From Silene conica (Eukaryota > Streptophyta > Magnoliopsida > Caryophyllales > Caryophyllaceae): a stretch of 64,000 nt of DNA. Shown here one piece after another: positions 43,850 through 55,274 of this stretch. The stretch lies in contig CM055318.2 in assembly GCA_029255685.2 (NCBI GenBank), positions 7,383,001 to 7,447,000 on the forward strand, given 5' to 3'. The notes under the pieces are model-generated. The model was not told the DNA's origin. It was given only the letters and a program-made list of their open reading frames with translations, and did not search any database. Both the position numbers and the translations under genes were made by a program. Positions within the stretch are counted from its first letter, which is position 1. Each line of letters starts with the position of its first letter.

Positions 43850-44937
43850 CAATCAAGATTTCATTATTCCCCGATATAACTACGATCTTTCTTCTCATTT
43901 GTGGAGGTACTATTTCATCATAAGCTTGTAATCTTTCACAAAGAACAAGTGATACTGTGAAAGGACAAGTAAATAAGGGCTTGTGAGACATCACAACTTT
44001 GTAACGTCACGAACAAAACGGTCTACTGTTATTGTCATCTAACTAATGTGGATTATTTACATAATACAAAAATATGTAGAGCATATTTGAATGGGATTTT
44101 GGGCCAACGAGTGCATATCAAGACGACAAAGCATGACTTTTATTTGGCGTTACTGGCTTACTGCTCCACTCGACCAACAGCTATATATAATTGATTTAGA
44201 AAACAAATTCATGCTATATACACCGTATATGTTGCCTCGGTTCCAATAAAATGTTTAGAATTATTCTCTCCATTCAAATTCAAATAATATTTTTGTTTTT
44301 TCACGTTTACCAACGTATATTTTTAGCTAAATATTTATAAAAATTATAAAAGTTATATATTTTCAATATACCCATAAAGAGGAATCAAACAACACCCACA
44401 TGAATATATTTTCTCTTATTTATTAGGAGAAAATTGAAATTGAAGGTTCAACCGTAATAATGTATAAAATAGAAAAGTATTATTTGGATAGAAATAGTGG
44501 GAGTATTTTATTTTTTTCTCAGAAGTATAAATATTCATATAGAGAGGTATATCATTATTTCATTGTATAAGCATAAAAGCGTTCTTCAAAAAATTAATTG
44601 CGTATGCCGTATGCGTATGTTATAATCTATTCTTTTGTTATTATTTTGATTTTACTTTAATTTAATTTATATGGCAGATCACGGATGAAATATATAATTC
44701 CCCCAATCGATGTCACACATTCACAAAATGTTTCGTGGTTGAATTTTAATTTAAGGAAAATGGAATGGAATAAAGGAAGGAATAGAGGGATATGAATAAT
44801 CCGATTAAGGTTTTAAAACTTTTTCTCTTAATTTACATATTTATATCTTAATCAGGTGCATATTTAATTTGTTACTTCTTACTCAATACTCATAAAGATA
44901 AAATTGTCGAAATTTATATAATTGAGTCAATTTACAC
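43850..44937. other. Non-coding, with a worn Stowaway-like MITE
   Basis: About 44,262-44,514 has degraded Stowaway-type ends (TTCTCTCCATTCAAATTCAA ... GGATAGAAATAGTGGGAGTA) and internal similarity to MITE 1 (CACATGAATATATTTTC). No gene is seen. Confidence 0.4.
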
Positions 44938-44964
44938 TTAGGCTCTGTTCTTTCTGGCTTATTT

Positions 44965-45165
44965 TCAGCTCGTTTTAGTTCAGCTCAGCTCTATTCAGTT
45001 CAGTTCAGTTCAGTTCAGCTCAGTTCAGTTCAGTTCAGCTCAGCTCTATTCAGTTCAGTTCAGTTCAGTTCAGCTCAATTCAGTTCAGCTCAGCTTCATT
45101 CAGTTCAGTTCAGTTCAGTTCAGCTCAGCTTCATTTAATTAATTTCAGTTCAGTTCAGCTCGACT
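44965..45165. repeat. CAGTT/CAGCT array, left
   Basis: Pentamer array TTCAGTTCAGCTCAG; the mirror array lies at 46,088-46,280. Confidence 0.85.
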
Positions 45166-45184
45166 TTATTAAGTATATCCCACA

Positions 45185-45260
45185 TTATTATTATTATTAT
45201 TATTATTTTTTTTTTTTTTTTTTTTTTTTGTTATTATTATTATTATTATATTTATTATTG
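45185..45260. repeat. TTA microsatellite and poly-T
   Basis: (ATT)n, about 24 T, then (TTA)n again. It encodes the artefactual Asn/Lys tail of the transposase frame. Confidence 0.85.
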
Positions 45261-45745
45261 TTATCATCTTGATGTGCTTGATCTTCTTGATGTGCTTGAT
45301 CTTCGAGGTCATTATGGACACCAATATCGCACCTTTTTTTCAATTTCTTTCGAACTTTGTCCTTGAATTTCTTCCATTCTTTATCATCCATGTTTGAATC
45401 CGTTCTTCCTTGAATATTTTGATGTTGTATAACTGGAATACCAGGTTTATGCATCCGAATGAAATTATGAAGTGTAAAAGCGGATACGATAATTGACATT
45501 TGATATTTCGTTGTCATTTGTGGCATATTTTTTAACACCTTCCACCTTCTCTTCAGCTGACCAACCGTCATTTCAACCGTCATCCTCAAAGATGAATGTC
45601 GATAATTAAAATGTTCTAATATTCTGCTAGGAGGTGCATACTTATATTCTGGCACATGGTTTCTCACGTTTGGATGGCTAATAGGAGACAAATACCCAAG
45701 TGTATTCGGGTATCCCGAATCCACCAAATAATATTTAACTATAAA
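45203..45745 (-). pseudogene. PIF/Harbinger transposase C-terminal fragment
   Basis: About 130 meaningful codons of a DDE_4-type transposase: YYLVDSGYPNTLGYLSP (second catalytic Asp), FNYRHSSLRMTVEMTVGQLK (Glu region; the usual form is VIERxFGxxKxRW), MPQMTTKYQ and AFTLHNFIRMHKPG. The first Asp domain is missing, and the reading frame runs into a homopolymer tail of Asn/Lys codons from a microsatellite. In the intact family the enzyme cuts at TIRs and inserts at TTA/TAA. This copy is inactive. Confidence 0.85.
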
Positions 45746-46087
45746 TGTTTATATATAAAAATAATTAATGTTTAAATAATAAAAAAATGAAATACATACC
45801 ACATTTACCACATTTAGACGTAAAATGTTTAGATAATAAAAAAAATAATGTTAATTAGACGTAAAATACTCAAATGTTGCTTTTGTTAATTTTAAAACAC
45901 AAGAAAAGAAAAAAGCAACGTCCATTAGAGTTTACTACAAAAAAAAAAATACTTCAGAAGTAATATTTTTTTAATAATTGTTATTTAAAAAATCGCAAAT
46001 TTGTATTAATCAAACATTTTTTTTATATTATTATTATTAGTTAGTATACTTTAATTAAACTTAAGTTATTTCTATTAATCAACTTCA

Positions 46088-46280
46088 TTTAGCTCAGTTC
46101 AGTTCAGCTCGATTAAATTCAGTTCAGTTCAGTTCATTTCAACTCAGCTCGATTCAGTTCAGCTCAGCTCAGTTCAGTTCAGTTCAGTTCAGCTCAGCTC
46201 AATTCAGTTCAGCTCAGCTCAGTTCAGTTCAGTTCAGTTCAGCTCAGCCCAATTCAGTTCAGCTCAGTTCAGTTCAACTC
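46088..46280. repeat. CAGTT/CAGCT array, right
   Basis: Pentamer array like the left one, in the same sequence sense, inside the right TIR. Confidence 0.85.
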
Positions 46281-46307
46281 TAAAAAGCCAGAAAAAACAG
46301 GGCCTTA

Positions 46308-49300
46308 GTCAGTTAGCCCTAACCTATAGAGACAATTTGCTCATATTAAAACGTTTTGATTTTTGAATAAATTATATTCAACCCTAAACATTTGCCATCA
46401 CTTTGCTACTCTTTTCCTGTTAAATATACAAGAGAAAGTTGTAAAGACATCAGTTTTCGAGATTACCTAATCCTTTGAATTTCTTCTCGTGATTAAAGTC
46501 GTTCTAGAAGAAACTAGCTTGTGTTCGTTAGCAAAGGAATTCTGGAATTTAATCTTCAACCAAACAACGTTAATTCTTTTATATATACAATTAGGAAGTA
46601 ACCCTTGCACGTTATTAGTGCATTACATATTACTTTTTCCGTCCGATAAATTGTTGTACTTTAATTTAGCACAAAGATCAAGAAAAAAAGAGCGGGCCAT
46701 TTATGACCTGTGAATCAAATTGTTATCAAATGTATTCCTAAAAAAATAGAAATTAAGGACAACAATAGACTGCGATATTTTAAAATAGAATGGAATAACA
46801 AATAATCGGATGGAGGAAATATTAAAAACGTTTAGGAAAGTTATCTAAAAGTATGAAGAAAATTGAGTAATTTGTAGGTTAGCTCATATGTATATGGGTA
46901 TTAAATTCTCATTAAATTATCCGTCTTTAGCTTGTGAATTGTGACGATAGTATCCGTTTTCAGCAAAACTCTTTGTTAAATTATTAGAAGTGTTTCGTGC
47001 AAGCCTAAATTTTGCCGTGCTGAGAACATTATGTGAATTTAATTTAATAGAATATGCGCTAATACGAGTAATATAGTGTAAATGATTAATGCTGCTCTGT
47101 GTTTATTTTTTTTATTAGAATATACGCACTTTACCTATAGATAACACAGTAGGTTCAGCCCACAAGGGTGGAGTCTTGTGGTTAAAATCTGGGCAGTTGG
47201 GAGAAAATCCAGGATACCCGGGTTCAAGCCTTTTCAAGAGCAAAATCTCCGGATGGCTTACCAATTAAATAAAATTCGAATCAACTAAATTAATTTTATC
47301 TACAAATATTTTACACCTAAATAGTTTATACGAAGTATATAATACTTTACAGTGCTAGACTATGTTCATCAATAATTACTTTCTTCATTATTTTATTGTA
47401 GTAATAATCATCATCTAAGATTTTTTATTTTTTATCTAACAAAAAAGAAAATACAATATGTACATCAGGTAAAGTATTTGAATAAATTGGGAAAAAAGAA
47501 TCGAAGTAATAATGAAATATGAGAAAGAAAAACAAGCAGAAGTAACATTTAATAAGTGTAAATATACTAAAATAATCATTACACATTGACCATCTAAAAA
47601 TAGCAAGTTGTAAAATACGAAGTATATAATGTGTTTGAATTTGAAGCATTGATTGGCTAAATATAGAAATGCCGGATTTATATGGCACGACAAAGATCTG
47701 TTTTGCTGCATAATCACACATGCTGCTTCCTCCACAAGGCCTTTAGTATTCATCAGATTAATTTAAGTGCATACAACGAAAATTTGTTACGAATATCGGT
47801 TACAAGCTTATGACCAGGGACGAAATTACGGTCAAATCACTAAGCAGTAACTTTTCTAACAAGTCAATGAGTTATTCAACGACTTTCTGTAGAAATGCAA
47901 GAAAAAAAAGAGTGTCAGAAAGCCGTTGAATGAGCTAACAACTTTGTTGTATGGGGTAGTACATTACGGAGTACCATTTTAAAATTATATAGAGTATTTT
48001 TTTTACCATATTACGTAGCCTAATTTTCTGAATGATTCAGAAGTAAGTCTTTGTTCCAAAATCATTTTTTTTACGTGTATTATTGCATAAGTTATTAAAG
48101 TCATTGAATGATTCAACGACTTTTGTCCAAATTAAAGCCGCTTAAAAACTCAACAACTTTGAACCGAAACTAGCTAGAAAAAATTCCAGCCTACAATCTA
48201 CATGGATCGATTTTCAATAAATACTTTCAATCAAGAATACAAATGAAAAGAATAGATTTCAAACATGTTGGTTTAATATAGACTAGATTTCAAACAAGTT
48301 GGTCTACATTGTGGTGTAATTTATAAGGAATATGTGCTAGCCTAACTAATAAAGGTCGGTTCAAAATTCTTTGTAGTTGTTTAAATTTGGGAAACCTTGA
48401 ATAATTTGTCCTAGATGGATTTCTCAAATGTGAAGGAGGCGCGACATAAGATCGTATCCAAATAAAACGGTAGACAACAACGCATCTGCTTATATTATAA
48501 GTTCTTTTTCATCTCGATCATTTATTTATTTTTAAATAAAATATATTTATAAAGATAAGATCGCAATGCTCATCATACTTGTCTGGTTGTGATTTAGGGA
48601 CTCTAATAATTTCACAATGTCATCCTCATGACACCATGATACGACTATGCATGCTCATTATCGTAGTCATTAACTTGCTAGTGTCCAATTGTGTAACTAT
48701 TTCATCTGCGTACTTATAAGGGAGGAATGATAGCGTATATGCTCGAATTTCATCTGAAAAGTCTTATTATGAACACCTTTAATAATTAAAATTTTCTATG
48801 GACATTTATTTATCTTTTATTTTGACATATTAATGTCTAAAAAATAGGGGATGACTAATTATAACTATGTATTTAATAATTAGTGAATATAATACTTCAA
48901 AAATATTTTATTTTGAAAATTTAATAATTTATTTTGATAACTTGTGTATTTAAATATAACTATGTTGTAACCGTGAAATTCACGAGTCTGTTTTTAGAAT
49001 TTTAGATTAATATAGTTAATAATATTAACGATATAAACAAATTAATTATTTACCGATGTGGTATCTCTGCACATATGAGTTTGTCCACATCAGCAACTTC
49101 AGGGAATTTATCATCTCGATGTAAGAAGAGCAATATCGAATATAAGATATCGACATTAAAGCAAACTATATAATACATCTGTTTGTCACATTCTATATAA
49201 GATATTGAATTGTTAAAATATATATAAAGCTACATGTTATTTATCGAATATTCTGCTTTAATTAACTAATTACTCCGTATATGCTATAAAACGATGTTAT

Positions 49301-50349
49301 AGATGAGAGATTCAAGTATTATGAATGATTTAGAAGCATTTGATTTGGACCACTAAGTTAAGAACTCATCATTGAACATCAAAAACTAAATTGCACGAAG
49401 AATTAAGAAATCCAAATAAATATTCCCAATTCCCCCGTTGTCTTTTCTACGTACCAAATTCTTACTTTTTGGTATTACAAAGTCAATAAAAGTTGGTCCT
49501 ACTTGCCTTTATGCATAATAGTGTACTTAATTTCTAATTCCCTCTTTTATTCTACCATTGCACATGTTCTCCCGTAAATACGTAAGAAATTGAGACGGCT
49601 GGAATTTGGATTAACCACACGTTTTATCCAGGACAATTTTTTCCTCCAAAAACTTAATTAATCTAATTGTTTTATTTATTTGGGTTACATCATGGTATTC
49701 TCCCGGTCCCGATTATTTATTTATTTTTATTTTTGACAAAAAAGAACCAAGAATGACAATTGACAAGTGGATATAACGGATGTGTACGATCAAATTAATC
49801 ATCAAAAACTGACCTAATATAGAAAATTTAACCATGAATAAGACATCCGTAAATAAAATAGGTAAATAAATGTTAGAGACGGAGGAGTAGATTAATCTAA
49901 TAGGAAAGTGGATTATCTTAAACTTTGAATTGATATTCAAATAACCAGAATTGGTCATGAAGGAGTATATTTTATTAAGCTAAAATCCAGATGATTGTAT
50001 ACGTACTAGTTGTCTTTTAACATAATAATCTATCGTTTGTTTAACACACAAAAACATTGGAATTAAATCAACACACAAAACATGATTAAATATTTAGTCG
50101 ATACTGATTGGTCAAACATTAGTTTTCGAATATTAAAAATAATTAAAATAAATAGTTGTTTCAGAATCCAACTTATCTGATATTTATATAGATACGAATT
50201 AATATTATATAATTATAAATTTGTACGGAATATCATAAATCGATCTTATTTAAAAATAAGTATAAGTAGGAACATTGAGTTGATAAATTGAGCATGATAT
50301 GTAGCAAAAGAAGTTAATTATAAGTCAAGGCATTTGAAAAGGGGTGGAA
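46308..50349. other. Non-coding sequence
   Basis: No supported gene in 4 kb. Noted items are the tRNA-like SINE head (47,158-47,275), a degraded CCGTGAAATTCACG hairpin at about 48,969 (Helitron-like, no CTAG), and AT-rich filler. Short frames have no motifs. Confidence 0.45.
47158..47275 (+). mobile_element. tRNA-derived SINE-like element
   Basis: GTGGAGTCTTGTGGTTAAAA (box A-like) and, about 50 bases on, GGGTTCAAGCCTTTTC (box B-like), with tRNA-like spacing. No convincing TSD was found, so the limits are approximate. Confidence 0.45.
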
Positions 50350-51633
50350 TCATTATATATATAAAAGAAGAATGGTTTTCCGCCTACGTGGCGCAGTCAT
50401 ATCGCAGCATCGGGTATTTCGAGGCCTCACATTCAACCTCAGCATTTTCACTTTTTATAGACCAATCAGATTCTGCCACCTCATAATAAGTTAATAATTT
50501 AATAATAATTTAATAATTTAATAATCATTTATTTATTATTAAATAAAAAAACTAAATCAAAATAAAATCTTTCCATATTTGACTCATTCTCATTTTAGCA
50601 GAATATAATCATCATAATTTTCATAATCATTCTACCCTAATTTCCGACGCTGAAGTCTGCAACGCACCAAATTCCTTCAGTTCATCACTTCATCCTTCTG
50701 AAATTTGAAACTTCACCACTTCAACCCCTCCATCGGCTTCATGGCTCCAATTTCTACTAGCGAACTTTAATTAAGGTATTTCTCTTAAGTCTTATATTCT
50801 TATTATTAGTCATCAATTTTATTTAAAATATCATCTTTCCTTCAATTTTGGTAATATTGTTTATATAGGGTTTAAGAATTATTATATCAAAGGGTATTAA
50901 AACAAAAAGAAAAAAACCCTTATTCGAGCTTTTCCCACCGTGCGAATTTCGTCTTCAACAATACAGAGTTCATCTTCTTCAATACACAATTCATCTTCTT
51001 CAATAGAAAACTCAGGTAATTTGTTTTATGTTTGGATTAATTGAATTTTTAATTGCGTTTTATTTGATTCAATTAGGTTTATTAGGGTTGTGAATTGTTA
51101 ATTTGCTTTGGATTTGGGATTTAGGGTTTCGTAACCTTGAAATTTCTTCGATTCTCGAACTAATTTTTCAATTTCAGATGAAATCAGCCGTCAATCGTGG
51201 TTAGTTGGCTTTTAATTTAAACTGTCATCAGTTTATTGTAATGATGTTGTATAGTTTATCGTATTTTTTTTAATGATTTCATATTATAAGGTATAGCCAG
51301 GAAGCAATCTTACATCTCAATAGCAATTCCTTCTGCAATTTCATTAATTTGTGCAAGACTTTCGCGCAATTAACAAATTAATTTTAAGTTGATGCAGAAC
51401 TATGTTGTAGAACTAAGTCTGCAAAATAATTGCACGAACTACAATTTAGATATTCTTATTTTTTTAGTGTACTTAGTCATCCTTTTCCAATCATGTTTGT
51501 TTTGTAGCATTTTTTCCATCTATGTTGTGTAATGGTTTTCTCGACTGAGCTGAGATAACGTGATTCATTGAGTGATCGAGTACTCTTCGATGCATTCTTT
51601 AAAATTATCAAGCCCTTTATATATTCTTTGCAG

Positions 51634-52414
51634 ATTTTGAATTGTCGAAATGAGGCTGAGAAGTGCTTGATAGAAACGTCGATAAATTCCTTGCGGATTA
51701 GCCTCAAGGTAAAGCTATATATTCAGTTTTACTTCAAGTCATACGGGTTTTGTCTCAAAAATTTTGTAATCTCCGTCTTCACGGTTTTCATGTTTACAGG
51801 TAAAACAAGCAGATGAACTTGAGAATATATTAACCAAGAAGTTCCTCAGATTTCTGTCAATGAGGGCTGAAGCATTTCAGGTCCTAAGGCGAAAACCCGT
51901 GCAGGTATTCACAAATGTACTTAGCAGACTTATGCAGTGCTTATACAAGTATATAAGTATTTGTTGACGTGATGGACGGGAATCAATGATCCTGGATACT
52001 AATAAATATAGCCCAAATTCAGTGAAAGATTTCCGTTCGCTGACAGTGGCAAAAAAAATCTGTGTCCTCGATATCAATTTCTTCAATTAACGTATAAGTA
52101 GAGTTGTAATGTAAGGTTTGTCATGTTTGATTCGTCAAAACCCTATATTTTCATATAAACGTTTTTAAAAAGCTGCAACGATTGTATATAGTGACTATAT
52201 ATTGGTCAAAATCGACATTGTTTAGTCCAAGAAGGTGAACTAAAACAATATAAATGGGATGAAGAGACTACTTGCTCTCTTGCAATGTGACGTGATTTAA
52301 CGTGTTCTGTCATTTTTCTTGACAGGGTTATGACATTAGCTTTCTCATCACCAACTTCCACTGTGAGGAGATGCAAAAACAAAGACTTAAGATTTTATTG
52401 TTCAGTTTATGGAG
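51634..52414 (+). pseudogene. ARPC4: ARPC4 gene fragment (three exons)
   Basis: Fragment of the 20-kDa subunit of the ARP2/3 actin-nucleating complex. Exon a (51634-51708): [20 protein letters not shown]. Exon b (51800-51904): [33 protein letters not shown]. Exon c (52326-52414): [19 protein letters not shown], after which a one-base deletion shifts the frame in the conserved helix that follows. All three have AG/GT borders and introns of about 90 and 420 bp. The first third of the protein and the C-terminus are missing, so no functional subunit can be made. Identity is strong from the near-unchanged conserved core. Confidence 0.9.
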
Positions 52415-52589
52415 GTACGGCTTTTTCCTCCTTATCTTCAAATTTAGCGGGTCATTTCCAAAATATGATATCGTATGTACTATGTACCGTGTTTCACTGC
52501 TGACGGCAAGCTTTCTGAGCAGTTAAATTCAGTAGCTTATCCAATATTTGCATTTACCAAGGCTGTATAGGCAATTTTGAAGCCTGTTT

Positions 52590-52697
52590 TCATCTTCGTT
52601 TGCTGATTTCTTTGGACGCGCGTTTGCTGGTGATGTTTCTGCTCAATTTCCTTGGGTTAAAACATTCAAGGAGTCGCCTGTCGCCAAAATTGTTGAT
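52590..52697 (+). other. Unidentified exon-like fragment 1
   Basis: 36 codons ending at a GAT|GTGAGG donor: SSSFADFFGRAFAGDVSAQF then PWVKTFKESPVAKIVD. Codon use and composition look like real coding sequence. I do not recognise the source gene. It sits between the ARPC4 and CBL fragments and is likely another capture. Confidence 0.4.
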
Positions 52698-52969
52698 GTG
52701 AGGATCAATTATTTACGTTTGATTGTTAATTTTGGATGTTAATCCCAGAAATTTAAAACCATTTTTTTCTAAAGTTTCAATCTTTTTCTCCTAATTTTAA
52801 ATTAATTCTTAAGATTTAGTTGATATAATCATTGGATCTCTTTAACAACCTATATGATTTCAAGGAATGCTAATTTTGTTTGTACTGTATATTTCATCTT
52901 ACTGAGCTTATGTTTGTATTCTAATAGTTTTGAGTTAAAAAATGATTGTTATCATGCTGTCTTGATCAG

Positions 52970-53914
52970 TTTGGCAAAAGAACTGTATTTCCTTGAAGGC
53001 TCTGGGTTGGCACCTTTTGACAGTTGGCTTTGCTTACGAAGTTTCAAGACTATGGTTCTCCGAGTTGAAAAGCAACAGGTGCATACAATTTTTTTAGTTT
53101 TTTACATACCTAGCGAGCGACATGGATATATAGATGAATATAATATGAAATGAATTTACCATAAAAGCATATTTTTTGTACTTTTGTTCCTATTTTGTGT
53201 AGGATAATGCCCAAAAAATTGCTGAATTTCTCTCCTCTCATCCCAAGAGTGTTAATTATGTTGGACTTCCTGATCATCCTGAACGATAATTGCATTATAC
53301 TCAGCCTCTCAGGTGCTTTTAAGTTCTAACCCACTCACTTTTGAATACCTCTCTGCCTGTATAATATTTGGAGTTCCTCTGATACGAGATTTTGCATATT
53401 CTAGAACTTATTGCACTTGACGTCTGTGTTTCAATATGATAAAACATGCAACTGTGTTCAAAAGGATTGTTTACTTATTTGCAGTCAAAAGGTGCAAGAT
53501 CTGTGCTTAGTTTTATGACAGTTTCCATCCCACTTTCAAAATACGTTGTGGAGACAACCAAATATTTCAGTATTACCGTCAGTTTTGGTAATAATTTCTC
53601 TTATTGCAGCCGAATAATCCAGCATTTCTGTTTTAAGTGTTCGTACCATAAATTATTGTAAAACCGTTTTGTATAAGAATTTGTGAAATTGAAATGACAT
53701 CTTCTTAGGCCTAATTCGCGATGCTTTATTGGTTTCAGGGAATGTGAAGTCACTAATAAGTATGCCATGCTTCATATCTCATGCTTCTATACGTGCTGCA
53801 GACAAGGAGGCAAGAGGTTTGAGTGAATATTTGGTTTCTATTTCTGTTGGCAGTGAGGATATAAATGATTTAATAACTGATTTGCATCGTGCTCTTAGCA
53901 CAGGGATTGTATAA
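52970..53914 (+). pseudogene. Cystathionine beta-lyase C-terminal fragment (four exons)
   Basis: C-terminal half of the plastid PLP enzyme that makes homocysteine for methionine synthesis. Exons: 52970-53078 (LAKELYFL, GSGLAPFDSWLCLR, VEKQQ), 53203-53312 (NAQKIAEFLSSHPK, GLPDHPE), 53485-53587 (SKGARSVLSF, VVETTKYFSITVSFG), 53739-53914 (VKSLISMPCF, SHASI, EARGLSEYLV, ending in a natural-looking TAA). AG/GT borders are kept. Exon 2 has an in-frame TAA where the family reads xxLHxSQ, and exon 1 lacks about three codons near LEGSG. The PLP-binding lysine lies upstream and is absent, so the fragment is non-functional. Confidence 0.9.
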
Positions 53915-54164
53915 TGTAATTACATTTTATTTACATTTTTGTGGATCTTCATTTTTAGTAAGCCTTGCAGTGATTGGGCGGCCATAGATATTTTGCATAT
54001 TTCAAATCGTTCTTGCATTAAATTAGCCCGAGTTATCATTGAGTTTGCTAAGATATAAAATATGCTCTGTTGATACTTGATAGGGAGCATTTATCAACTA
54101 CTAACTAAAGTTTCAATTTCCATTCCACATCTTCTAACCGTTATGATCTCCGTTTGTTTTTGCA

Positions 54165-54259
54165 GGTGGCGCATAGGAGTTAATTTTGGATCAACAGCAG
54201 CAGATAGCTACCCACTGGCAATCTATCTTGGATATCACATAAAAAACCGTCCTATGAAG
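54165..54259 (+). other. Unidentified exon-like fragment 2
   Basis: After TTTTTGCAG: WRIGVNFGSTAADSYPLAIY then LGYHIKNRPM, with a possible GTATGC donor. It is well formed and clearly coding-like, but I cannot assign the gene. The adjoining TATGAAGTATGCCTTTTTCT is duplicated 30-40 bases later. Confidence 0.45.
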
Positions 54260-54555
54260 TATGCCTTTTTCTGCTGATTATCTTTTGTATCTATGAAGTA
54301 TGCCTTTTTCTGCCGAATATGAAGTACTTCATATGGTAGTGACTAACAGTGGTGGTAGTGTCGATTTGGGGGATCTGAAGGTTAAGTTGTAAGGAATGTC
54401 TAGAGCAACATGCTTTCTGATGTTCAAACCTTGCAATCATTGTATATATCATTATCTACTATCATCATGTTATAATACAATACTTTGTACTGTTAAATAT
54501 GTAGATAGTTAGCCTATGCCTCAGTATTATTTTGAATCATGATTTTTTTGGGTAG

Positions 54556-54752
54556 GATTGAAGCCGAGCACAAAGTATTACTACCGATGTGGTGATCCAT
54601 ATAAACCAGCTATGAGTGGAGTTCACCATTTCACGACAATGCCAGTCTCCGGCCCAGATAATTACCCTGAAAGAATAGCAATTGTTGGCGATTTGGGTCT
54701 TACTTACAACACTACCACCACTGTTAGTCACATCAGCAGTAATAAACGTTAA
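54556..54752 (+). pseudogene. Purple acid phosphatase exon fragment
   Basis: About 64 codons: LKPSTKYYYRCGDP, MSGVHHFTTMPVSGP, and YPERIAIVGDLGLTYNTTTT, the junction between the fibronectin-like N-terminal domain and the metallophosphatase domain of plant purple acid phosphatases. The GDLG motif carries the first metal-binding Asp. The other metal ligands lie in missing exons. It ends at a stop without a donor. Non-functional, and probably captured with the neighbouring fragments. Confidence 0.85.
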
Positions 54753-54888
54753 ATGTCAAATTGTTCTTATATATCGTAATTATATATAGACTTTTTGATT
54801 TATTTTTATTAAAGCATTTAATATACACCAATAAGTTATTTGTCTCTTTTAATTGACCGTTTCGTGTAAAAAAATTGAAATTGAACAA

Positions 54889-54906
54889 CCCGTGAATTTT
54901 CACGGG
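54889..54906 (+). other. Helitron-type hairpin without CTAG
   Basis: CCCGTGAATTTTCACGGG. The 11-nt position where CTAG should end reads TGTTTATAATA. It could be a mutated terminus of an inner Helitron, in which case the gene captures and the helicase fragment belong to different elements. Confidence 0.5.
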
Positions 54907-55091
54907 TGTTTATAATAAAAACGTGTATTTGAAATTAAATTAAGAAAATACTTCCATAAAGAATTAAATAGAAAGAGTCTTACTTTATATACAAATCAAG
55001 CATATACAATATTAAATATTAATATTCCATAATATTTGTAAATATTCCATAAGATTACTTATGATAACATTAAAAGTTTCCTTTAGCAGTT

Positions 55092-55274
55092 TGTTTCGCT
55101 ATGACTATCAACAAAAGTCAAGGTCAATTTCTATTCCGTGTTGGACTTTATCTTCCAAGACCAGTCTTTACCCATGGCCAACTGTACGTTGCTATATCTA
55201 GGGTCACGGAAGAAGGAGGGATGACTAATACAACAACAAATGTTGTTTACAAGGAGGTTTTCGAGAAACTGTAA
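55092..55274 (+). pseudogene. Helitron RepHel helicase, C-terminal end
   Basis: 60 codons plus stop: CFAMTINKSQGQ, VGLYLPRPVFTHGQLYVAIS, RVT, NVVYKEVF. This is motif V/VI and the tail of the PIF1-like helicase domain of Helitron transposases. Rep and the earlier helicase motifs are missing. Its position about 430 bases before the 3' terminus is where an autonomous Helitron's transposase would end, suggesting that this element descends from one by internal replacement. Confidence 0.85.

Larger units (their letters stand above)
44941..46304 (-). mobile_element. PIF/Harbinger element, partly deleted
   Basis: 1364 bp with TIRs GGCTCTGTTCTTTCTGGCTT and GGCCCTGTTTTTTCTGGCTT (right end inverted), and a TTA target duplication at 44938-44940 and 46305-46307. 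Transposase sequence lies on the minus strand in the middle. Between each TIR and the coding remnant is about 200 bp of CAGTTCAGCTCAG pentamer array. TIR, 3-bp TSD and transposase agree on PIF/Harbinger. Confidence 0.9.

Noticed and set aside
44965-46280. Telomere- or centromere-type satellite
   Set aside because: The pentamer is not a plant telomere unit, and both arrays sit inside one TIR/TSD-bounded element.
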